Shown: piece by piece, positions 1 to 5,508 of the stretch | How the letters are laid out: each line of letters starts with the position of its first letter | Numbering within the stretch: the stretch's first letter is position 1 | Assembly: GCA_031266495.1 (NCBI GenBank) | Contig: JAISAX010000835.1 | Coordinates: forward strand, 1-5,721 | Source of the DNA: Opitutaceae bacterium | GTDB taxonomy: Bacteria; Verrucomicrobiota; Verrucomicrobiae; Opitutales; Opitutaceae | Reading direction: 5' to 3' | Length of the DNA: 5,721 nt | Program-made: the position numbers and the translations under genes | Notes under the pieces: generated by a model | What the model was told of the DNA's origin: nothing | Database searches by the model: none | The model's input: only the letters and a program-made list of their open reading frames with translations

Positions 1-511
1 GTCCGGCGCCCCGGCGCGCATTTTTTTCTTCGACCTGGCCGACCCCGAAAAACGCTCCGCCCACGACCTCGTTGACGCCCTCGCCGCCATTGCCCGTTTC
101 GAACAGCACGGCCAGGTGACCCTCGGCCTCAACTTCAAGGAAGCCCAGCAAGTTTACGCCGCGCTCGGGCTTGGCGTCAGCGAAGGCGATGACGAACAAA
201 ATCTCCGCCAGACCGCCTCGGCCATCCGCCGGAAACTCGAACTCACCACGGTTGTCGTCCACCCGCGCGCCTCGGCCGCCTGCGCCACCGCCGACGGGGA
301 TTTCTGGGTGCCCGGCCCCTTCTGCGAAAAACCGCTCATCACCACCGGCGCCGGCGACCACTTCAATGCCGGCTTCACCAACGGCCAGCTCCTCGGCCTC
401 AGCCCCGAGGCCTGCCTCGTGACCGGCGTATGCACCTCCGGCCACTACGTGCGCAGCGCCCACAGCCCCTCGCTCGCCGACCTCGAAACATTCCTCGCCC
501 GCTGGCGCTGA
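1..511 (+). CDS. PfkB-family carbohydrate kinase, 3' end (partial)
   Basis: This is the C-terminal part (about 169 residues) of an ATP-dependent sugar or nucleoside kinase of the PfkB/ribokinase family. The frame is open from base 2, so the gene starts outside the window. An internal GTG at 116 is not a convincing start because similar coding sequence continues upstream of it. Two family motifs are visible. One is an NxxE-type motif in LNFKEAQQ (bases about 128-151). The other is the C-terminal anion-hole and catalytic signature TTGAGDHFNAGF, whose Asp (bases 356-358) should be the general base that activates the substrate hydroxyl. The stop is TGA 509-511. The substrate cannot be read from this half: ribokinase, fructokinase and adenosine-kinase-like members share these motifs. 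tmk follows after a 68-base pyrimidine-rich gap with no terminator, so cotranscription is possible. The family call is firm and the specificity is unknown. Confidence 0.9.
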   Translation, partial: SGAPARIFFFDLADPEKRSAHDLVDALAAIARFEQHGQVTLGLNFKEAQQVYAALGLGVSEGDDEQNLRQTASAIRRKLELTTVVVHPRASAACATADGDFWVPGPFCEKPLITTGAGDHFNAGFTNGQLLGLSPEACLVTGVCTSGHYVRSAHSPSLADLETFLARWR

Positions 512-579
512 ATCCCTCATCCTCCCGCAACACCCGCTCTCCCGCCAACACCCGAACCATCCATTCACCCTTACACGAC

Positions 580-1272
580 GTGCCTCTCAAAAAACACAAA
601 CCAACCGGCAAACTCATCTCGCTCGAAGGGCCAGAAGGCTGTGGCAAGTCCACCCAGATCGCCCGCCTGGCCAAACACATCCAGCTCCTCGGCCGCGACG
701 TCTTCTGCACGCGCGAACCCGGCGGCACCGAAATCGGCGAACAAGTCCGCAACATCATCGTCCACAACTCCAAAGGCGACGAGATGACTGCCGAGACCGA
801 ACTGCTCCTCTTCGCCGCCTCGCGCGCCCAACTCGTGCGCGAAGTCATCGCCCCCGCCCTCCTCCGCGGCGAGATCGTTCTCAGCGACCGGTTTCTCGAT
901 TCCTCGACCGTTTACCAGGGCGTGGCCCGCAACCTCGCGATGGACCCGGTCAACCTCATCAACCAGTTTGCCGTCGGCAACGTCATGCCCGACCTCACGA
1001 TCATCATCGACGTGCCGCCCGAGATCAGCCTCGCCCGCATCCACCAGCGCGCCTCCGACCTGCCCGACCGCATGGAGCGCGAGAACATCGACTTCTACAA
1101 CAAGGTGCGCGAAGGCTACCTGCTCCTCGCCAAGGGCCTCCCCCGCAAGTTCCTCGTCGTGGACGGCACGCAGACCGAGGACGAAGTCGAACACGTCATC
1201 TGGGACGAAGTCCAAAAACTCCTCGCCCAGCCCACCGCCGCCGATGCCGCCGCCGCAGCAGCCGCCGTCTGA
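580..1272 (+). CDS. tmk: Thymidylate kinase (dTMP kinase)
   Basis: This cytoplasmic enzyme phosphorylates dTMP to dTDP with ATP, the step before dTTP in both de novo and salvage pathways. The predicted protein is 230 residues (family members are usually about 205-215). It has the P-loop GPEGCGKST at residues 17-25, the substrate-side motif TREPGGTE at 44-51, FAASRAQL at 78-85, the DRF motif at 103-105 followed by DSSTVYQG, a beta-strand ending in IIIDVPPE, and a lid-like RASDLPDRME segment. The frame stays open upstream to an ATG at 430, but that lies inside the kinase gene and the extra 50 residues are R/P/S-rich out-of-frame translation. GTG at 580 is therefore the best start, leaving about ten residues before the first strand. 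No Shine-Dalgarno sequence is seen. The C-terminus carries an alanine-rich tail (AADAAAAAAAV) beyond the usual family end, probably disordered. The delta'-type clamp-loader gene downstream is a common neighbour. Confidence 0.96.
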   Translation: MPLKKHKPTGKLISLEGPEGCGKSTQIARLAKHIQLLGRDVFCTREPGGTEIGEQVRNIIVHNSKGDEMTAETELLLFAASRAQLVREVIAPALLRGEIVLSDRFLDSSTVYQGVARNLAMDPVNLINQFAVGNVMPDLTIIIDVPPEISLARIHQRASDLPDRMERENIDFYNKVREGYLLLAKGLPRKFLVVDGTQTEDEVEHVIWDEVQKLLAQPTAADAAAAAAAV

Positions 1273-1292
1273 TAAAGGCGGAAAGCAGAAAA

Positions 1293-1366
1293 CCTGAAGG
1301 CCGAAAAGAACGAGTCGCGCATGCACCCTCCCCGTACGCTCCCGGATTTCGCCTTCAGCCTTCAGG
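1293..1366. repeat. Complementary-arm sequence after tmk
   Basis: CCTGAAGGC at 1293-1301 is exactly complementary to GCCTTCAGG at 1358-1366. Just outside and inside these, AAGGCGGAAA (1275-1284) and TTTCGCCTT (1347-1355) are nearly complementary. The 56 bases between the arms have no coding character and no T-run follows, so this is not a standard intrinsic terminator. It may be an eroded copy of a short intergenic repeat or a weak 3' structure of the tmk transcript. The pairing is visible and its role is unknown. Confidence 0.4.
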
Positions 1367-1379
1367 GAACCTCCAGACA

Positions 1380-1532
1380 TTGAACAGAAGGCAACGAAGA
1401 GAACGAAGAGCAGAATCATCAATTCATTGCGGCCATTGTGTAAAAACCGGAAAATTCCGGAATGTTGGTATGACATCCTGTCCGGAGTCTTCTTTGTTTT
1501 TACCTTCGTTGCCTTTGTTACCTTCTGTTCAA
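1380..1532. repeat. MITE-like element with 29-base terminal inverted repeats
   Basis: The left end (1380-1408, beginning TTGAACAGAAGG) and the reverse complement of the right end (1504-1532) agree at 25 of 29 positions, including the outermost 12. Both arms are built from short units resembling AACGAAG/AACAAAG, so each arm also has internal periodicity. The 95-base core holds no gene. It contains a small hairpin, CCGGAA-AA-TTCCGG, at about 1448-1461, and is far more AT-rich than the genes on either side. Size, inverted ends, absence of coding and position between two housekeeping genes fit a miniature inverted-repeat element or a repeat-derived hairpin. Together with the preceding arms it accounts for most of the 309 bases between tmk and the holB-like gene. 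No clear target-site duplication is visible. Confidence 0.65.
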
Positions 1533-1581
1533 AAGTGAATTTCCGCAGCCGCCCCCTCCACCCTTCAGGCCCTTCTCCCGC

Positions 1582-2568
1582 ATGACTCACGCCTCCCTTC
1601 CCTGGCCCGCATCCGTTGACGGCACGCCAGCCATCGCGGTCATCGAACGCGCCATCGAACGCCGCCGGCTCTCGCACAGCCTTCTCGTGACCGGCCCCGA
1701 CCACGACCAACTCGCCGCCGTCGCGCTCACCCTCGCCGACCGGCTGCTCAACGCCCCCGAACTCCCCGCTTCCTCGCGCCGCCCCGTCCACGCCGACACC
1801 GGCAACCACCCCGATCTCTTCGAACTGCGCCCCGCCGGCAAGATGCGCCAGATCGGCGCCGAAGCCACCCGCGAACTCATCGGCAAAGTGCAAGTATCCG
1901 CCACCGCCGCCTACTGCAAAGTCGCCATCATCCACGAATGCGACCGCATGCACGTCTCCGCCGCCAACATTTTTTTAAAAACCCTCGAAGAGCCGCCCGC
2001 CAACACCACGCTCCTGCTCCTCACCTCGCGCCCCTACACGCTGCTCCCGACGATCCGCAGCCGCTGCCTCAATTTCCGTTTTCCCGCCACCGGCGAACGC
2101 CCCGCGCCCGACGGCTGGGAAGCCTGGAAAACCGACTACCACGCCTGGCTCGTCCGGCTCACCGGAGGCGTCGCCGACAAAAAAACCGTGGCCGACGCGA
2201 TTTTTGCCGCCTGCGGCCTCACCGCCCGCTTCGGAGCGATCCTCGCATTCGCCACCGCCGACCTCTGGAAAAAGGAAAAAGCCACCCTGCCCGACGACCT
2301 GAAGGAAGACGAACGCGAAGCCATCGAGACCGGTCTGTCCAAAGGCCTGCGCGCCCGGCTCTTTGCCGACATCGAGCAAGTCACCAGCGCCTTCGCCCGC
2401 CAGGCGCTCCTCACCGGCAACCTCGCCATGCGCCATTCGGTGGCCGAGGCCATCTCGCAACTCGAACACAAGGTCGGCCTGCTCAATCTCAACCTCGACG
2501 AATCCGCCGCCCTCGAAGCCTTCCTGCTCCAGTCGCTCCGCATCTGGACGCGGCGCCCCGCCGCGTAG
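1582..2568 (+). CDS. holB: DNA polymerase III delta'-type clamp-loader subunit (HolB-like)
   Basis: This is an AAA+ protein of 328 residues, close to the usual length for delta'. In the clamp loader, delta' is the stator that helps open and load the beta sliding clamp during replication. Visible features are HSLLVTGP (residues 32-39) at the Walker A position but without the GK(S/T) residues, NHPDLFEL at 75-82, the sensor/Walker B-like strand KVAIIHECDRM at 113-123, the hallmark AANIFLKTLEEPP at 127-139, and the SRC arginine-finger motif at 160-162 in TIRSRC. A degenerate Walker A is normal for delta', which does not hydrolyse ATP. The four-cysteine zinc module usually found between Walker A and the HPD motif is absent: there is no cysteine between residues 39 and 111. 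The helical C-terminal half (about 180-328) is poorly conserved, as expected. ATG 1582 is taken as start although no ribosome-binding site is seen. A T7A5 run (1970-1981) encodes part of the AAA+ hallmark. A DnaX-like ATPase is unlikely because Walker A is lost. Confidence 0.9.
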   Translation: MTHASLPWPASVDGTPAIAVIERAIERRRLSHSLLVTGPDHDQLAAVALTLADRLLNAPELPASSRRPVHADTGNHPDLFELRPAGKMRQIGAEATRELIGKVQVSATAAYCKVAIIHECDRMHVSAANIFLKTLEEPPANTTLLLLTSRPYTLLPTIRSRCLNFRFPATGERPAPDGWEAWKTDYHAWLVRLTGGVADKKTVADAIFAACGLTARFGAILAFATADLWKKEKATLPDDLKEDEREAIETGLSKGLRARLFADIEQVTSAFARQALLTGNLAMRHSVAEAISQLEHKVGLLNLNLDESAALEAFLLQSLRIWTRRPAA

Positions 2569-2740
2569 GCGCCCCCCCCCCGTGGAGTTGAGGAAGGATG
2601 CGGTGATGTCGCTTGCGTGCGGGAAGAAGGAAAGAGAGGCATGCGGTTCAGCGGCGACGTTGAGGCGAGCGCGCAGGAGAGAGAGGGTGAAGCAAAGGGA
2701 AAGCCGGCGGGTGAGGCCGGTGCGCGAAGGCGGAGTCTGA
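2569..2740. other. Purine-rich intergenic block with C10 run
   Basis: The holB-like gene is followed at once by a C10 run (2572-2581), then about 160 bases whose + strand is rich in G and A (for example GGAAGAAGGAAAGAG-like stretches). The genes on either side are C-rich on the + strand. Short open frames cross it on both strands, but none has a recognisable motif or a credible start context. The composition switch suggests a sequence unit lying in the opposite orientation, such as a minus-strand repeat or gene remnant. I do not recognise it. It could also be part of the holB 3' untranslated region. Confidence 0.4.
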
Positions 2741-2823
2741 CCTTTTGCCACTTCGTTGTTGATCCCGCCACTTATCTGCGCGAAAAGCCTCCGGATTATT
2801 TCTCGCAGAACATAAAATACTGA
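2741..2823 (+). promoter_or_regulatory. infC leader with imperfect inverted repeat
   Basis: The 83 bases before infC are clearly more AT-rich than the surroundings and probably hold its promoter and leader. TTGCCA (2745-2750) and TTGTTG (2756-2761) resemble a -35 box, but no well-spaced -10 box can be defended. CTGCGCGAAA (2776-2785) pairs with TTTCTCGCAG (2799-2808) at 9 of 10 positions, plus a flanking T-A pair, with a 13-base loop. This hairpin ends 15 bases before the ATG. It could influence translation initiation or bind a regulator. IF-3 is known to autoregulate its translation in enterobacteria, but nothing here proves the same mechanism. Confidence 0.45.
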
Positions 2824-3534
2824 ATGGCTATATCGTTCCCCCAAGGAGGCGGCCGGCGTCCCGGTCACTATCAGCGTCGTAACAACGACCCTTTTGCGCA
2901 TATCCGGCGCAACCAGCGTATCCGGGTTCCTGAAATCCGGGTCATATCCCCCGAAGGCAAGCAGCTCGGCATCATGGCGACCGAGCGCGCGCTCGCCCTC
3001 GCGCAGCAATTCAACCTCGACCTCGTGGAGATGGCCGCCAACGCCACCCCGCCCGTCTGCCGCATCATGGACTTCGGCAAATACGTTTACGAAGAGTCGA
3101 AGAAAACCAGCCACGTCAAATCCACGGCCTCGCGCATCAAGGAGATCGAGTTCACGGCCCGCATCGAAAAAGGCGACTTCCTCACAAAAGTGCGCCACGC
3201 CGAGGAATTCCTCGACCACGGCAACAAGGTGAAACTCCGCCTCAAGTTCCGCGGCCGCGAGATGAACCGCCAGGCGATCGGCTTCGAGGTGATGAAGCAC
3301 GCCATCGAGGAACTCTCCGGCATGGGCCATCCCGATTCCCAGCCGCGCCTCATGGGCAAGCAGATCAACGTCATGCTCACGCCCAATCCCCCCGGCAAAC
3401 GGAAGCGCAAGTACGCGCTCGCCGAAAACGAGGAGGCCATCGACGACACCGGCCGGGAGACTCCCGACGCGGACGACGCCGACGAACCGGACGACGACAG
3501 CGCCGCCGCTCCCTCGCCGCAAACCCGGGGCTGA
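2824..3534 (+). CDS. infC: Translation initiation factor IF-3
   Basis: IF-3 binds the 30S ribosomal subunit, prevents premature joining of the 50S subunit and checks the start codon and initiator tRNA. The 236-residue protein is longer than the usual 170-180. A basic N-terminal extension (residues 1-30, Gly/Arg-rich) precedes the IF3-N domain starting at about RIRVPEIRVI. The family signature falls at residues 80-93 (RIMDFGKYVYEESK), preceded by PPVC. The IF3-C domain follows from about 104, with KEIEF, GDFLTKVRHAEEFL and KFRGREM at 142-147. After the domain ends near 190 there is a basic patch (GKRKRK, 191-196) and a highly acidic Asp/Glu-rich tail (202-225). An in-frame stop at 2821-2823 fixes ATG 2824 as the first possible start. 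No Shine-Dalgarno lies upstream. A strong match, AAGGAGG, sits inside the gene at 2843-2849 with no start codon properly spaced after it. The amidase gene follows after 5 bases. Confidence 0.97.
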   Translation: MAISFPQGGGRRPGHYQRRNNDPFAHIRRNQRIRVPEIRVISPEGKQLGIMATERALALAQQFNLDLVEMAANATPPVCRIMDFGKYVYEESKKTSHVKSTASRIKEIEFTARIEKGDFLTKVRHAEEFLDHGNKVKLRLKFRGREMNRQAIGFEVMKHAIEELSGMGHPDSQPRLMGKQINVMLTPNPPGKRKRKYALAENEEAIDDTGRETPDADDADEPDDDSAAAPSPQTRG

Positions 3535-3539
3535 CCACG

Positions 3540-4694
3540 GTGGCCGATCCAGGCGTGTCTGCCGGGCGGCGCTGCCGTCGCCCGTCCCGCATCTTCTTCC
3601 GCATCGCGGCCAATGCGGCTCTCGTGCTCGCGGCCCTCGCCGGCATGGCGCCGTTTGCCGCGCCCGCGCTCCGGGCGCAGCCGCCCCGGCCCGGCATACC
3701 CCCCCCCGCAGTCCCGTCTCCCCTCCCTCCCCCCCCCCCCCCCCCTGCGGCGACCACGACGCCGAAGGCGTTCCTGATGAACGGCGTCCGGTACATCGAC
3801 GCCCGGCCGTTTTTTTCCCGTTGCGGGCTGACCGGCGAGCGCCCGGTGCCCGGCGCCGGCGCCCGCTTCGTGTTTTCCAACCGGTGGTCGCGGATCGAGA
3901 TCGAACACGACAAGCGCGACGTGCTCATCAACGGCGTCAAGGCCTACCTCGGCGACGCCGCCCTCGTGCGCCATGGCACGCTCTACGTCTCCGGACCGGA
4001 CACCGAAAAACTCTTCGTCCCGATCCTGCGTCCGGCCGGCCTGAAAGTGACCCGCCCGCTGCGGACCATCGTGATCGACGCGGGCCACGGCGGCAAGGAC
4101 ACGGGCACGCAGAACAAGGCGCTCGGGTACGACGAAAAAAAATTCACCCTCGTCGTCGCCCGCCTGCTCCAGGCCAAACTCTCCGGCGGACCCTGGCGTG
4201 TGCTCATGACCCGCAACGACGACCGTTTCATCGACCTCGGCGTCCGCAGCGAGATGGCGGCGAAGGCCGGAGCGGATCTTTTTATCAGCATCCACTTCAA
4301 CGCCGTGGCCGGCTCTGCGGCCGTCAAGGGCACGGAAACCTTTATCCTGACGCCCGGCAACCAGCGCTCCACCGGCGCGGACCAGCGCACGGCCGCCGAT
4401 GCGAAAATCCACCCCGGCAATGCGCACGACGAGTGGAACGCCCAGCTCGGCTACCAGATCCAGCGCCACCTGATGGCGAGGCTGGGCAGTGTGGACCGCG
4501 GACTGAAGCGCGCCCGTTTTGCCGTGCTCCGCGAGGCGCCCTGCCCGGCGGTGCTGATCGAGGCGGGTTATCTGTCGAACACGGCCGAGGCGCGAAAAAT
4601 CGCCACCGACGCCTACCGGCAGGACATCGCGGAATCCATTGCCGCCGCAGTCCGCGTTTACGCTGCGGCGCTCGATACCGCCGCTGGAAAGTGA
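3540..4694 (+). CDS. Secreted N-acetylmuramoyl-L-alanine amidase (Amidase_3 family)
   Basis: This zinc amidase cleaves the bond between N-acetylmuramic acid and the peptide stem of peptidoglycan, typically in daughter-cell separation or wall turnover. The 384-residue protein starts with a signal peptide: an Arg-rich n-region (residues 10-21), a hydrophobic core (22-42) and a likely cut after ALRA (residue 46). A proline-rich linker (48-69) is encoded partly by C9 and C17 runs. Residues about 76-172 form a region with INGVKAYLGDAALV and LFVPI, resembling the copper-amine-oxidase-like/AMIN-type domains found before such amidases. The catalytic domain (175-376) shows the four expected zinc or catalytic residues: His183 in DAGHGG, Glu199 in GYDEK, His252 in SIHFNA and Glu341 in IEAGYLSN. 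The start is GTG, 5 bases after the infC stop, suggesting cotranscription and perhaps translational coupling. No ATG gives a complete signal peptide. AmiC-like is the closest functional label, but the exact subtype is not proven. Confidence 0.93.
   Translation: MADPGVSAGRRCRRPSRIFFRIAANAALVLAALAGMAPFAAPALRAQPPRPGIPPPAVPSPLPPPPPPPAATTTPKAFLMNGVRYIDARPFFSRCGLTGERPVPGAGARFVFSNRWSRIEIEHDKRDVLINGVKAYLGDAALVRHGTLYVSGPDTEKLFVPILRPAGLKVTRPLRTIVIDAGHGGKDTGTQNKALGYDEKKFTLVVARLLQAKLSGGPWRVLMTRNDDRFIDLGVRSEMAAKAGADLFISIHFNAVAGSAAVKGTETFILTPGNQRSTGADQRTAADAKIHPGNAHDEWNAQLGYQIQRHLMARLGSVDRGLKRARFAVLREAPCPAVLIEAGYLSNTAEARKIATDAYRQDIAESIAAAVRVYAAALDTAAGK
3729..3745 (+). repeat. C17 homopolymer inside amidase gene
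   Basis: Seventeen consecutive C encode most of the PPPPPP stretch in the linker between signal peptide and mature domains. A C9 run lies 21 bases upstream (3699-3707). Losing one C would bring a stop at 3775-3777, leaving only signal peptide and linker. Gaining one C would open a long Arg/Pro-rich frame to 4765. The length of such a tract is also easily misread in sequencing. Confidence 0.85.
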
Positions 4695-4705
4695 TTCTCC
4701 TGAAT

Positions 4706-4747
4706 GTGGCACGGCCATCCTGGCCGTGGACGGCGCGCGCAGCGCCG
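4706..4747. repeat. Double-hairpin intergenic repeat, copy 1
   Basis: Starting 11 bases after the amidase stop, GTGG leads into a hairpin with an 8-base perfect stem (CACGGCCA at 4710-4717 with TGGCCGTG at 4721-4728, loop TCC). GA and a second hairpin follow (CGGCGC at 4731-4736 with GCGCCG at 4742-4747). The same arrangement recurs at 5509-5546 with different but still paired stem bases. No T-run follows, so this is a repeat rather than a classical terminator, although it may stabilise or end the amidase transcript. Confidence 0.65.
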
Positions 4748-4794
4748 CCCCTGACCTGGCATTGAGTCGGGTCCGGAGGAGGGGGATTTTCGTT

Positions 4795-4907
4795 AGCCGG
4801 GCTGCACAATGACACCGAGATTGCTGTTGTCCGCGTCATTATTGGTGGCATTCTTCATCTCCGTCGTCGGAGATCCGATACAGAATCAACCCTCAACTGC
4901 CTACGTC
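4795..4907 (+). promoter_or_regulatory. AT-richer leader with 7-bp inverted repeat upstream of small gene
   Basis: This stretch is less GC-rich than its surroundings and probably carries the promoter of the gene at 4908. ATCTCCG (4857-4863) and CGGAGAT (4868-4874) form a perfect 7-base inverted repeat with a TCGT loop, 33 bases before the ATG. It could be an operator or an RNA hairpin. No convincing -35/-10 pair was found. Read in the frame of the gene below, the stretch would give a signal-like hydrophobic segment from ATG 4809. However, it uses AGA, TTA, TTG, TCA and ATA codons that the other genes in this window largely avoid. Confidence 0.4.
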
Positions 4908-5369
4908 ATGAAAAAGACAACAAAATCGAACAAGTCCGCTTCGACTGCTGAAAAAAAGGTAACTGCAACTGCCGCCAAACCGGTGAAGGCGCCCGCAGCC
5001 GCTCCGAAACCGGCAGCAAAGAAATCCGAGACCCTGGCCAAAAAAAGTGTGCCGGTCCGCAAGCCGGCCGTGCCGGCGCTGGTCCCGGCCGTCAAGAACA
5101 CTGCGCAGCGTCCCGCGCTCACCGAAATCACGGCGGCGGTGGACGTGGGTTTCGGCAACACGCTCTATCTGCGCGGAGAAGGTCCGGGCCTGAGCTGGGA
5201 GAAAGGCATCCCGCTCGCGTGTGTGTCCTCCGAGCGCTGGCTGGTGACCGTTGGCGAAACGAACAAGCCCGTCGTCTGCAAGTTCCTTATCAACGACCTG
5301 ACATGGTGCGCGGGTGAGGATTACGTCGTGGCCCCCGGTTCCAGCGTGGTGCTCGCCCCGACGTTCTGA
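4908..5369 (+). CDS. Small Lys/Ala/Pro-rich protein with C-terminal beta-domain, function unknown
   Basis: I do not recognise this gene firmly. The 153-residue product has two parts. Residues 1-70 are low complexity, rich in Lys, Ala, Pro, Ser and Thr (MKKTTKSNKS, then KPVKAPAAAPKPAAKK), similar in style to bacterial histone-H1-like tails and probably disordered. Residues 75-153 look like a compact beta-sandwich: VDVGFGNTLYLRGEG, GLSWEKG, ERWLVTVGE, VVCKFLINDLTW, GEDYVVAPGSSVVL. The aromatic positions and the KFxINDxxW...GEDYxV pattern recall CBM20/CBM48-like or related E-set folds, but this is only resemblance. ATG 4908 is preferred over ATG 4809. The earlier start adds a hydrophobic stretch (residues 4-20 of that version) written in codons unusual for this window. 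If real, it would make the protein secreted. Neither start has a well-placed Shine-Dalgarno: a GGAGGAGGGGG stretch at 4775-4785 is too far from either. An intrinsic terminator follows 45 bases after the stop. Confidence 0.75.
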   Translation: MKKTTKSNKSASTAEKKVTATAAKPVKAPAAAPKPAAKKSETLAKKSVPVRKPAVPALVPAVKNTAQRPALTEITAAVDVGFGNTLYLRGEGPGLSWEKGIPLACVSSERWLVTVGETNKPVVCKFLINDLTWCAGEDYVVAPGSSVVLAPTF

Positions 5370-5397
5370 GCGCCTCTTGACCGGCCGTGTCCGATAT

Positions 5398-5408
5398 CCC
5401 CCCCCCCC
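5398..5408 (+). repeat. C11 homopolymer
   Basis: Eleven consecutive C lie between the small gene and its terminator. This is the fourth C-tract of nine or more on the + strand in this window (also C10 at 2572-2581, C9 at 3699-3707 and C17 at 3729-3745). Confidence 0.85.
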
Positions 5409-5414
5409 TCCCGA

Positions 5415-5441
5415 CCCCGCGGTTTTGTCGCGGGGTTTTTT
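5415..5441 (+). terminator. Rho-independent terminator of the small gene
   Basis: CCCCGCG (5415-5421) pairs perfectly with CGCGGGG (5429-5435) across a 7-base loop, followed directly by six T (5436-5441). It lies 45 bases after the stop at 5369 and is the only textbook intrinsic terminator in the window. Confidence 0.9.
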
Positions 5442-5463
5442 GCAGGGTTGTGGCGGGGAAGAT

Positions 5464-5485
5464 GTGGCGCGGGCGTCCCGCCCGC
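5464..5485. repeat. GC-hairpin intergenic repeat, copy 3 (short form)
   Basis: GTGGC leads into GCGGGCG (5469-5475), which is complementary to CGCCCGC (5479-5485) with a TCC loop. The GTGG lead, the TCC loop and the GC stem match the first hairpin of the repeats at 4706 and 5509. The second hairpin is missing. Confidence 0.55.
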
Positions 5486-5508
5486 AAGCGTTGCCTCTCC
5501 GCTCCGAC

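Noticed and set aside
430..579. Upstream extension of tmk to an ATG within the kinase gene
   Set aside because: The extra residues are out-of-frame translation of the kinase end and have no thymidylate kinase similarity. GTG 580 gives the expected N-terminus.
571..1953. Minus-strand open frame of 460 codons across tmk, the repeat gap and part of holB
   Set aside because: It is antisense to two well-supported genes. Its product is a Gly/Val/Asp-rich shadow typical of high-GC genes, with no domain.
2617..2823. Short + frame whose TGA directly precedes the infC ATG, suggesting a leader peptide
   Set aside because: Its composition follows the purine-rich spacer and it has no motif or ribosome-binding site. 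The adjacency to ATG 2824 is probably chance.
1975..3522. Minus-strand open frame of 515 codons across holB and infC
   Set aside because: It is the complement of conserved coding sequence and lacks motifs. Long antisense frames are expected at this GC content.
3087..4718. Minus-strand open frame of 543 codons across infC and the amidase gene
   Set aside because: It is an antisense shadow of two clear genes, with low-complexity Gly/Arg-rich product and no recognisable domain.
3821..4765. Alternative + frame of 314 codons inside the amidase gene
   Set aside because: The product is Arg/Pro-rich out-of-frame translation. The amidase frame has all four catalytic motifs.
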